A stretch of DNA of 11,077 bases from NCBI GenBank assembly GCA_000433635.1, contig HF997974.1, positions 17,467 to 28,543 on the forward strand, given 5' to 3'. Under the pieces are notes generated by a model. It saw only the letters and a list, made by a program, of their open reading frames with translations, did no database searches and was not told where the DNA came from. Below are positions 1 through 7,100 of the stretch, one piece after another. The stretch comes from Ruminococcus sp. CAG:254. Its GTDB lineage: Bacteria > Bacillota > Clostridia > Oscillospirales > Ruminococcaceae. The first letter of the stretch is position 1. The number at the start of each line of letters is the position of its first letter. The translations under genes and the position numbers were made by a program.

Positions 1-138
1 GTGCTCGGCGTGACAGCAACCGCTGAAAACTTGCCGGCTGCATTGGAAAAGGCTTATGCAGGCGTTGCAAAGATTCAGTGGGAGAACGTCCACTATCGGC
101 ACGACATTGGACAGCGTGCATTACAGGCATTACAGTAA
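1..138 (+). CDS. purD: Phosphoribosylamine--glycine ligase (GAR synthetase), C-terminal end only
   Basis: This is the last 45 codons of a gene that enters from the left edge and ends with TAA. The peptide begins VLGVTATAENLPAAL and ends in HYRHDIGQRALQALQ. That matches the C-terminal domain of PurD as I know it: the VLGVTA strand, a helix of the 'AYxxVxxI' type, then the H-Y-R-x-D-I-G-x-R-A motif near the end. PurD joins glycine to 5-phosphoribosylamine using ATP, the second step of IMP synthesis, in the cytoplasm. The ATP-grasp core lies outside the window, so the call rests only on the tail motif. uvrC begins 33 bases later with no convincing terminator between, so the two may be cotranscribed. 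Confidence 0.85.
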   Translation: MLGVTATAENLPAALEKAYAGVAKIQWENVHYRHDIGQRALQALQ

Positions 139-171
139 CGAGATTGGGATGCATACATCCGGAGGTGCTTT

Positions 172-1998
172 ATGAATCCAAGATTGCCGTTTTTAAGAGA
201 GAAAACAGCGAAATTGACGACATCTCCGGGTGTCTATCTCATGAAAAATGAGAAGAAAACAATTATCTATGTGGGAAAGGCGAAAAATCTGAAAAATCGA
301 GTGACCAGTTATTTTCGGGTTTCCGCCGACCATACACCCAAAGTTGCCAGTATGGTGGCATCGGTCTATGACTATGATTTCATCGTGACAGACTCGGAAT
401 ATGAGGCGTTGGTGTTGGAATGCAGTCTGATTAAGCAGTATCAGCCAAAATATAACATTCTCCTGAAAGATGATAAGGGATACCATTATATTTTCATTTC
501 CGATGAGCCATTTCCTCGCTTCTCCGTTCAGCAGAACAAGGAGAAAAAAGGGACGTATTTAGGCCCTTATATGAGCGGATTTGTTGCGAAAGAGGCAGTC
601 AAAGAAGTGAACAAGGTGTTCCGGCTGCCAACCTGTCAGAAATCGTTTCCAGCATCGTTTCATCGGGGCAGACCTTGCCTGAATTATCACTTGCAACAGT
701 GCATGGGGCTTTGTCGGGGGAATATTTCCCAAAAGGCATATCAGGAAATCATTCAACAGGCGATTGCCTACCTCAAAAACGGCAGTACGGCATCCGTGCA
801 GCAAATGCAACAGGAAATGGAAGCGGCTGCGGAACGGCTGGATTTTGAACGGGCAGCCATTTTGCGTGACCGTATGAAAGCCATTGCCAAAGCAGGCGAA
901 ACACAAAAAATTCTCGATTCGGATATAAAAGAAGCCGATGTGCTGGCAGTCAGCGAAAGCGGCGGAAAGCAGTGCATTTCTCTGCTTTTATATCGGAATC
1001 GAAGACTTTTTGATAAACAGACCTATCTGTTTTCACAGGTAGAATCCACTGCCGGACTGTTAGCGTCCTTTATCGGGCAGTATTATGACCAAGCGGAAAA
1101 AATTCCAAGCGATTTGTTATTGCCCGTACCGCTGGAAAATATGGAACTGATGCAAAAAATGCTATCAGAACGGGCAGGACATCGTGTCCGGCTGTCTGTT
1201 CCGCAACGTGGAGCAGCTGCCCATATTTTGCAGCTCTCGAAACACAATGCCAACGAAACGCTTGCCCTCCAGATGAGCCGGACGGGCAAAGAAATTCAGG
1301 CATTGGAAGAGTTGAAGCAGGTGCTGGGACTTCCGGCAACGCCGGAGTGGATTGAAGCCTATGACATTTCCAACTTAGCTGCCACGTCTATGGTGGCTGG
1401 GATGGTTGTTTTCCAGAAGGGCAAGCCCGCCAAAAAGGCATACAAACGCTTTTCGCTGGAGCAAATGCCGGGGCAGGATGACTATGCTTGTATGCAGCAA
1501 GTCTTGCGGCGGCGGTTGCTGCATCTGGTGAAGCAGGACGGCGATGCTGGATTCTGTAAAACACCGGATTTGATTTTACTGGACGGCGGACAGGGACACG
1601 TCCATGCCGTGCAGACCGTGTTAGAGGAATTGCAGCTGCACATTCCCTTGTATGGCATGGTCAAAGACCAGAAGCACCGTACCCGTGCAATTGCCAAGGA
1701 TGGCGGAGAAATTACCGTTTCCCGTACCAGTGCCGCCTTTCATTTTCTGACGCAGGTTCAGGATGAGGTCCATCGCTATGCAATCACCTATATGCGAAGC
1801 CATCATAAGAAGACATCGTATGCGTTGGAGTTGACGCAGGTCAAGGGCATTGGCGAGAAAAAAGCACAGGCGTTGTTGGTGCAGTTTAAGACAAAAGAAC
1901 AGTTGAAAGCCGCCTCGGCAGAGGAACTTGCGAAAGCCGCCGGCGTTTCGCAGGCAGTCGGGGAAGCATTATATACGTTCATTCAACAAGAAATGTAA
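172..1998 (+). CDS. uvrC: UvrABC excinuclease subunit C
   Basis: UvrC makes the 3' and 5' incisions around a DNA lesion after UvrA and UvrB have located it. At 608 residues it is the usual family length. The N-terminal GIY-YIG nuclease is visible as GVY (20-22), YVG (33-35), Arg43, a likely catalytic Glu83 and Asn95. Cys155, Cys169, Cys177 and Cys181 fit the four-cysteine iron-sulfur site described for E. coli UvrC. A UVR motif for UvrB contact lies at about 208-240 (RLDFERAAILRDRM). The C-terminal RNase H-like nuclease retains Asp398 (AYDISN), Asp471 (LLDGGQGH) and His534, the expected triad. A helix-hairpin-helix pair (about 555-605, VKGIGEKKA and AGVSQAVGEAL) binds DNA. The ATG at 172 is preceded by GGAGG at 161-165. 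No key residue is missing. Confidence 0.98.
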   Translation: MNPRLPFLREKTAKLTTSPGVYLMKNEKKTIIYVGKAKNLKNRVTSYFRVSADHTPKVASMVASVYDYDFIVTDSEYEALVLECSLIKQYQPKYNILLKDDKGYHYIFISDEPFPRFSVQQNKEKKGTYLGPYMSGFVAKEAVKEVNKVFRLPTCQKSFPASFHRGRPCLNYHLQQCMGLCRGNISQKAYQEIIQQAIAYLKNGSTASVQQMQQEMEAAAERLDFERAAILRDRMKAIAKAGETQKILDSDIKEADVLAVSESGGKQCISLLLYRNRRLFDKQTYLFSQVESTAGLLASFIGQYYDQAEKIPSDLLLPVPLENMELMQKMLSERAGHRVRLSVPQRGAAAHILQLSKHNANETLALQMSRTGKEIQALEELKQVLGLPATPEWIEAYDISNLAATSMVAGMVVFQKGKPAKKAYKRFSLEQMPGQDDYACMQQVLRRRLLHLVKQDGDAGFCKTPDLILLDGGQGHVHAVQTVLEELQLHIPLYGMVKDQKHRTRAIAKDGGEITVSRTSAAFHFLTQVQDEVHRYAITYMRSHHKKTSYALELTQVKGIGEKKAQALLVQFKTKEQLKAASAEELAKAAGVSQAVGEALYTFIQQEM

Positions 1999-2011
1999 GA
2001 AATTAGAAGAT

Positions 2012-2016
2012 AGGAG
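2012..2016 (+). promoter_or_regulatory. Ribosome binding site fixing the rsmD start
   Basis: AGGAG sits 10 bases before the ATG at 2027. The open frame extends upstream to an ATG at 1928 inside uvrC, but the 33 extra codons have no RsmD similarity and no comparable site. The start at 2027 is therefore preferred. Confidence 0.75.
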
Positions 2017-2026
2017 CAAGGCAGTT

Positions 2027-2587
2027 ATGCGAATTATTTCTGGAACGGCACGGGGCAGACGATTAAAGACGTTAGAGGGAATGGATGTTCGCCCAACCAC
2101 CGAAAAGGTGAAAGAAGCCATTTTCTCCTCCATTCAGTTTGACTTGCCGCAGGCAACTGTTCTGGATTTGTTTGCAGGCAGCGGACAGCTGGGTCTGGAA
2201 GCGTTGAGCCGTGGAGCAAAACGGGCATATCTGATTGACCATTCTCCAAAGGCACTGTCTGTCATTCGGGAGAATGTCGCAGCCGCTGGCTTTTCGGAGC
2301 AGGCAGAAGTCATTCAGACGGAGGCAGCTACATTTTTAAAGAGCAGTGCCCCCACGATGCAATGGGATTTGGTCTTTTTAGACCCGCCGTATCGGCACGA
2401 TACCATTCAGGAAATGCTGTTGCTGTTGGAACACCACGTTGCACCGGATGGAAAGATTATCTGTGAACACGAACGGGAATTGGAACTGCCGGAGGAACTG
2501 GGTGTCTGGCGGAAAAAGAAAACGTATTCGTACGGCAGCATTGCAGTAACCGTGTACATTTATAAGGAAGAAGTGACGCAAAATTGA
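2027..2587 (+). CDS. rsmD: 16S rRNA (guanine(966)-N(2))-methyltransferase
   Basis: RsmD transfers a methyl group from S-adenosylmethionine to N2 of G966 of 16S rRNA during 30S assembly. The 186-residue protein is the normal length for the family. It opens with the family signature MRIISGTARGRRL, followed by RPTTEKVKEAIFSS (22-35). The SAM-binding motif I is DLFAGSGQLGLEA (47-59), with an acidic residue after the next strand (Asp71). The catalytic motif IV of N-methyltransferases is LDPPY (118-122). The gene starts 28 bases after uvrC. Its TGA overlaps the TTG start of coaD. The rsmD-coaD pair is conserved across many bacteria, which supports both calls. Housekeeping role; no oddities seen. 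Confidence 0.95.
   Translation: MRIISGTARGRRLKTLEGMDVRPTTEKVKEAIFSSIQFDLPQATVLDLFAGSGQLGLEALSRGAKRAYLIDHSPKALSVIRENVAAAGFSEQAEVIQTEAATFLKSSAPTMQWDLVFLDPPYRHDTIQEMLLLLEHHVAPDGKIICEHERELELPEELGVWRKKKTYSYGSIAVTVYIYKEEVTQN
2564..2573 (+). promoter_or_regulatory. Ribosome binding site for the TTG-started coaD
   Basis: A purine-rich AAGGAAGAAG lies inside the end of rsmD. Its GGAAG core ends 13 bases before the TTG at 2584, a slightly long spacing. With the weak TTG start this suggests that coaD translation depends partly on ribosomes finishing rsmD. That coupling is an inference. Confidence 0.5.
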
Positions 2588-3081
2588 AGAGAATTGCAGT
2601 TTATCCCGGAAGTTTTGATCCGGTGACGGTGGGGCATTTGGATGTCATCCGTCGTGCCTCGAAGCTGTTTGATGAATTGATTGTGTTGGTTTCCAAAAAT
2701 ATCATGAAATCCAATGAAAGCTTTACGCCACAGGAACGGGTTTCCATGATTACACGGGTAACGACCGATTTGCCGAATGTGCGAGTCGACCTTTCCGGTG
2801 GGCTATTGGTGGACTATGTGCGGGACGTGCATGCAATTGCAATTGTCAAGGGCTTGCGGGCAGTCAGCGACTTTGAATATGAATTTCAAATGGCACTTGC
2901 CAACAAAAAGCTATATGACCAGGCAGAAACCATTTTTTTGACTGCCTGCACCGAAAATATGTATCTCAGTTCCAGTGTCGTGAAACAAATTGCGGCATTC
3001 AACGGCGATATTCGGCATTTTGTTCCGGATGTGCTGCACGATGAGATTTTGCAACGCCTCTCAAAGGAGTTACCAACATGA
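2584..3081 (+). CDS. coaD: Pantetheine-phosphate adenylyltransferase (PPAT)
   Basis: CoaD transfers AMP from ATP to 4'-phosphopantetheine, giving dephospho-CoA, the penultimate step of coenzyme A synthesis. The 165-residue product matches the usual 155-170. The nucleotidyltransferase signature is intact: YPGSFDPVTVGH (7-18), with the T-x-G-H motif at 15-18. GLRAVSDFEYE (90-100) is the conserved substrate-binding stretch. LSSSVVK (128-134) is the second ATP-phosphate motif, and the tail DIRHFVPDVLHDEIL is typical. The start is TTG at 2584 because the family N-terminus begins right there and the next Met (residue 41) would delete the active site. The TTG overlaps the rsmD stop as TTGA. The coaD stop overlaps the next gene's start as ATGA. 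Confidence 0.96.
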   Translation: MKRIAVYPGSFDPVTVGHLDVIRRASKLFDELIVLVSKNIMKSNESFTPQERVSMITRVTTDLPNVRVDLSGGLLVDYVRDVHAIAIVKGLRAVSDFEYEFQMALANKKLYDQAETIFLTACTENMYLSSSVVKQIAAFNGDIRHFVPDVLHDEILQRLSKELPT

Positions 3082-3530
3082 AAATTGATGAAATCCTGGA
3101 TTTGATGGATCAGCTTTTGGATCATGCAAAGCCCATTCCGTTTGCCTCTCATAAAGTGATTGTGGATGGTGACCGGCTGCGGGAACTGATCAACGATATG
3201 CGGATGAATAAGCCGGAGGAAATCCGCCGTGCAAAGCTGATTGAATTTGACTGCGACCGCATCATCCAAGAAGCCCAGACCAACGGGGAACGCATTGTGC
3301 AGGAAGCTGAACAGCGTGCAAAAAAATTGGTGGAACAACAGACCATTACTATGGAAGCACGGGAACGGGCAGTGGAAATGCTGACCAAGGCACAGGCTGC
3401 CTCTGAAGAAATCAAGAATGCTTCAGAGAGTTATGTCATGCACTTATTAACCGAAACCGAACAGTATCTCAACACGAATTTACAAGAGGTACAACAAACG
3501 AAAAATCGGATTCACAACCGAAAAAAATAA
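3078..3530 (+). CDS. Conserved coiled-coil protein of unknown function, downstream of coaD
   Basis: This 150-residue protein is almost wholly helical and highly charged. Its N-terminus resembles clostridial proteins that follow coaD and are often labelled 'ATPase' or V-ATPase subunit H-like: a short helix (1-15), a V-I-V-D-G-D-x-L stretch (27-34), then 'KPEEIRRAKLIE' (45-56). From about 50 to 140 it forms a long Glu/Gln/Ala-rich helix suited to a coiled coil. There is no P-loop, signal peptide or membrane segment, so an ATPase activity is not supported. The tail is basic (NRIHNRKK). The ATG overlaps the coaD TGA by four bases, and AAAGGAG at 3063-3069 lies 8 bases upstream. The gene is probably the last in its operon. 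The coiled coil recalls scaffold or DivIVA-like proteins, but no function can be assigned. Confidence 0.85.
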   Translation: MKIDEILDLMDQLLDHAKPIPFASHKVIVDGDRLRELINDMRMNKPEEIRRAKLIEFDCDRIIQEAQTNGERIVQEAEQRAKKLVEQQTITMEARERAVEMLTKAQAASEEIKNASESYVMHLLTETEQYLNTNLQEVQQTKNRIHNRKK

Positions 3531-3565
3531 AAAAAGAAAGTTTGCATAAAAGTTTTATTTTAAAT

Positions 3566-3596
3566 TTAACGTTCGTACATCTTTCTTTGTTATAAT
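3566..3596 (+). promoter_or_regulatory. Sigma-A type promoter with extended -10, upstream of the Lrp/AsnC gene
   Basis: A perfect TATAAT at 3591-3596 is preceded by TG at 3588-3589, giving the extended -10 TGtTATAAT. The best -35 candidate is TTAACG at 3566-3571, four of six matches with a 19-base spacer. It is weak, but an extended -10 can work with a poor -35. The upstream stretch 3531-3570 is very AT-rich. Transcription would start near 3603, giving a leader of about 70 bases before the regulator's ATG. Confidence 0.7.
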
Positions 3597-3603
3597 ATTG
3601 TCA

Positions 3604-3641
3604 TATGCGATGGCATGCCGCTTTTTTGAAAGAGTATGCGA
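3604..3641 (+). repeat. Direct repeat TATGCGA around the lrp transcription start, possible operator
   Basis: TATGCGA occurs at 3604-3610 and again at 3635-3641. The copies are 31 bases apart, close to three helical turns. A related inverted copy, TTTGCATA, lies upstream at 3541-3548. Lrp/AsnC proteins often regulate their own genes by binding several phased sites, so these are candidate operator half-sites. A 7-mer repeat can also arise by chance. Confidence 0.25.
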
Positions 3642-3657
3642 AAAAATGAAAGTTTGG

Positions 3658-3664
3658 AAAGGAG
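3658..3664 (+). promoter_or_regulatory. Ribosome binding site fixing the Lrp/AsnC gene start
   Basis: AAAGGAG ends 8 bases before the ATG at 3673. The same frame is open back to a TTG at 3598, but that codon overlaps the end of the predicted promoter and would lie upstream of the transcript. The ATG at 3673 is therefore chosen. Confidence 0.75.
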
Positions 3665-3672
3665 ATTCCGTG

Positions 3673-4116
3673 ATGGATAAAATTGATGCAATGCTCATTA
3701 CATTGTTGCAGGAAAATGCGAGAGCACCGCTGAAAGTACTGGCATCGAAAGTATTTTTGTCAGCCCCTGCTGTTTCCTCCAGAATTGACAAGTTGGAAAA
3801 ACAAGGAATTATTTTGGGATATAATACGATTATTGACCGACAAAAGCTGGGGTATCATATTACCGCATTTATCAATTTGGAATTGTCTGCTGACCAGAAA
3901 GCGGAATTTTATCCTTTCATTAACAGCTGTCCGAATGTATTGGAATGTAACTGTGTGACTGGTGTTTATTCGATGCTGATTAAGGTTTCGTTCCCGTCTA
4001 CACAGGAATTGGATACGTTTATCGGAAAAATTCAGCGGTTCGGCAATACGTCTACGCAAATCGTCTTTTCAACGCCAGTTCCCCATCGAGAAATCAGTGT
4101 TGAAACCAATCTTTAA
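3673..4116 (+). CDS. Lrp/AsnC family transcriptional regulator
   Basis: The 147-residue protein has the two-domain layout and length of the leucine-responsive/asparagine regulator family. Residues 1-50 form the winged helix-turn-helix. It starts MDKIDAMLITLLQENARAP, with the recognition helix in LSAPAVSSRIDKLEKQGII (29-47), then GYNTIIDRQKLG. Residues 65-137 form the RAM ligand-binding and oligomerisation domain, including CVTGVYSMLIKV (94-105) with the conserved Gly97. Such proteins form dimers to hexadecamers, often sense amino acids, and frequently regulate themselves. Ligand and targets cannot be read from the sequence. A GTG directly before the ATG is a less likely alternative start. The gene has its own promoter, followed by a possible terminator before addB, so it looks like a single-gene unit placed between two operons. 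Confidence 0.93.
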   Translation: MDKIDAMLITLLQENARAPLKVLASKVFLSAPAVSSRIDKLEKQGIILGYNTIIDRQKLGYHITAFINLELSADQKAEFYPFINSCPNVLECNCVTGVYSMLIKVSFPSTQELDTFIGKIQRFGNTSTQIVFSTPVPHREISVETNL

Positions 4117-4124
4117 GAGAAAAG

Positions 4125-4160
4125 AATACTGTAAGGTACTTCTGCCTTGCAGTATTTTCT
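4125..4160 (+). terminator. Imperfect hairpin between the Lrp/AsnC gene and addB, probable intrinsic terminator
   Basis: AATACTGTAAGG (4125-4136) pairs with CCTTGCAGTATT (4145-4156) through 12 positions with one G-U pair and an 8-base loop, TACTTCTG. The right arm runs into TTTCT, a short and impure T-run. The position, 8 bases after the regulator's stop, fits a rho-independent terminator. The weak T-run and the closeness to the addB ribosome site (4167-4173) also allow a leaky terminator or attenuator for readthrough into addB. Confidence 0.5.
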
Positions 4161-4166
4161 ATTTAC

Positions 4167-4173
4167 AAGGAGA
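4167..4173 (+). promoter_or_regulatory. Ribosome binding site fixing the addB start
   Basis: AAGGAGA has its GGAG core 7 bases before the ATG at 4180. The upstream in-frame TTG at 4147 lies inside the hairpin's right arm and has no ribosome site, so the ATG is preferred. The AddB family N-terminus (MLHIIAGGSGTGKS) also begins here. Confidence 0.8.
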
Positions 4174-4179
4174 TTCTTC

Positions 4180-7100
4180 ATGTTACATATCATCGCCGGC
4201 GGTTCGGGAACAGGAAAATCAACCCTGCTCATGCAGAAAATCCGACAGCTGCTGCCACAAGAGCCGGACTGCATCATTCTTGTTCCAGAACAATTTTCCT
4301 ATGAATTTGATAAAAAACTCTATCACTTTTTAGGTGCAACTGCCTTTAATCAGTTGGAAACCCACAGCTTCACTTCCATCAGCCGGATGCTGTTTCAGAA
4401 ATATGGGAAACATGCAGCACAATATGCCGATGCGACCGTTCGGAAAGCCTTGTTTTTGCAGGCAGTACAGACGGTTCGGCAAAATCAGGTGCTGTATTTT
4501 TTTGACCGGCAGTGCGGAAAGACCGACTTCATGGAGCATCTTGAACAGATTTTATCGGTGCTGCGGCGGAACGGAACAGATTCCTCCGCCCTCTTTGAAA
4601 CGGCACAGCAATGCTCCGGACGGCTGCGGGATAAGTTGCAGGATGTCGCAAACATCTATCAGGAATATGAATCACTTTTGGAAGAGCAGCATTTGCAGGA
4701 TGCCTTGACAGATATTACAGAGGCAGCCAGCATTGCCAATGGAGCAGACTTTTTCCTCGGAAAAACCATTTTCATTGATGAATTTGAAAGCTTCACCGAA
4801 GATGAATATGCCATGCTGGAAGTCATGGTTGGAACGGCTGCTGATATTTATATCACGCTGCGAGTGGAAGAACAGAGCGAATCCGCAGATACGCTCTTTG
4901 CAACCGTACAGGAAACCCGAAACCGGATGCTCGAACTGGCAAAGCGGTTTCACATTGCCAGTGATGTGCAGTTTTGTGCGGAAACCAAGCGGTTTTCCAG
5001 TGCAGACCTTGCCTATCTGAGCAAGACGGTTTTCCGGTCGGGTTCGATTGCAGCCTGTCCGGAACAGGCACAGCACATTCATATTTTTGAAGCACGGGAT
5101 GCGGTTTCTGAGTTGGAATATGTCTGTGCAACCATTCGGAAGCAGCTGATGCAGGATGATACTTTGCACTGCAGCGACATTGCCATTCTGACCAATGATT
5201 TAGAGGCATACCGCCCGATTGTACATCATGCATTTTCTCGCTATGAATTGCCGTTTTATCTGGATACAGCGGTTTCGGTTCTGCACCATCCGTTTTCCGT
5301 ATCCCTGTTGACCCTGCTGGAATTGGTACAGCAGCGGCATTTGCAGACGGATTGCCTGTTACGATATGCAAAGGCAGGCTTTTCCGGCTGTGATTGGCTC
5401 GCTCTGTCGAAACTGGAGAACTATTGCTATCAATGGAACATCAAGGGAAAAACGTGGGAAGTGCCATTTCCTGTACCGGAAAAAGAATCTCTACAGGAAG
5501 AACAAGCAGAGATGGAGCAGACCCGTCAGCAGTTGGTAACGCCGATTTTAGAGCTGAAACAGGCATTCTTTAACTGCAATACGGGGGCAGATTATTGCAA
5601 TGCCTTGTATGAACACATAGAGAAAACAAAGTTGCTGGAACAGCTTTCCACCTCCTGTCAATCCGAGAATGCAGAAAAAACAATTGCCCAGCAGCAGGAT
5701 GCAAAATACATCTGGGAGCAGTTCCTTTCGATTTTAGATACCATTTACCGCTTATATTCCAAAAAGCCAATGACAACGGCAGATTTTTGTCAGACGATTT
5801 CCTATCTGTTTCAGACGATTACCTATGCAACGCCGCCTCGCACCTTGGATGCGGTCTTGATTGGGCAGACCGGACGTTCTCGTCTGCGTGACCCGAAAAT
5901 CGTATTTGTCATTCATTGCAGCGAAGGGGCATTTCCAGCAACCGGACTGGCAGCGGATTTATTTTCCGAACGGGAATACCGCCTGATGGAGGAAAAGCAG
6001 TTAGTCATCCGGAAATCGTTGCAAAAAATACTGGCGGATGAACGGCTTGCCGTCTATAAAACGATTTCTGCTCCGGCTCAGGAACTCTACTTGACCTATC
6101 CGCTGGTGGATACTGCCAACCAAAAAAGTTATCCCTCTTTCTTGCTGGGACAGATTCCAGAATGGTTTCCGAACGGCAAGCAGTTGCTACAGACAGAAGC
6201 TCAAATCCCACTTTCTTACTATGCAACTACCATGCAGTCTGCCTATTATCACTATGTCCGGAACTTTTCGGAGCATTCCGCTGCGATTGCAGCCGTGCAG
6301 CATGTTTTGCAGCAACAGCCCGTCTATGCTCAGAAAATCGCCTATTTGCAGAGCGTGCATCAGCAAATGGACTTCTCCATCACAGAACCAAAGCACATGG
6401 AACAGCTTCTGGGCAAGCAGCTGCACATGTCTGCATCGAAGCTAGAAACCTATCGGCTCTGTCCGTTTCAGTTCTTCTGCGGCAGTGCCTTGCATCTGTA
6501 TGCACGGAAAAAAATTCAGTTAGACCCTGTCAATCAAGGCAACCTGATTCATTACTGTCTGGAACAAATGCTGCGAAATCATACACGAGATGTATTTCTG
6601 GCACTCACTCCCGAAGAATTGGAGAAAAAGCTGCAATATTGGGTGAATCAGTATTGGAATACCGCACTGGGCGGCGACTTCTCCAAAGACCCCCGCAGTT
6701 ATGCAGTTTATGCAGAAGTTCAGCGACAGCTATTGATTACCTTGCTGCACGTACAGGCGGAATTGCGGCAAACTCGATTCTATCCGCATTATTTGGAACT
6801 GCCGATTCGTAGTCATACCGCATTCTCGCCGCTGAAAGCCCTGACGGAAGATGGGCATAGCCTGCAAATTGAAGGCATTATTGACCGTGTGGATACCTGC
6901 GAACTGGACGGGAAGACTTGCGTGCGAATCATTGACTATAAGAGCGGAACGAAGAGCTTTTCGTTTGGAAATTTGCGGTATGGGTTGGATATGCAGATGT
7001 TAATTTATCTGTTCTCGTTGATTTATAATCAGACACCGCTGCAAAATGCCAAAATTGGCGGCGTTTTGTATATGCCGGCTGGCGGTGTAAAGACGAATCA

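Noticed and set aside
147..160. Short dyad GGATG-CATA-CATCC before the uvrC ribosome site
   Set aside because: A 5-bp stem with a 4-base loop and no T-run is too short to call a terminator or a regulatory hairpin.
1928..2026. In-frame upstream extension of rsmD overlapping the end of uvrC
   Set aside because: The 33 added residues do not resemble RsmD, there is no good ribosome site, and AGGAG before the ATG at 2027 fits the family N-terminus.
3524..3561. AT-only inverted repeat AAAATAAAA / TTTTATTTT after the coiled-coil gene
   Set aside because: The stem has no G-C pairs and a 20-base loop, so it would be unstable as a terminator; it probably reflects the AT-rich promoter region. No better terminator for the upstream operon was found.
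3612..3619. 8-bp palindrome GGCATGCC in the regulator's leader
   Set aside because: It is short and likely by chance; it does not resemble the repeated TATGCGA words and has no second copy nearby.
6162..6812. 216-codon open frame on the + strand inside addB in another frame
   Set aside because: Its product is rich in Arg, Ser, Cys and Ala with no recognisable motif, and addB is clearly the coding frame throughout; it is a shadow.
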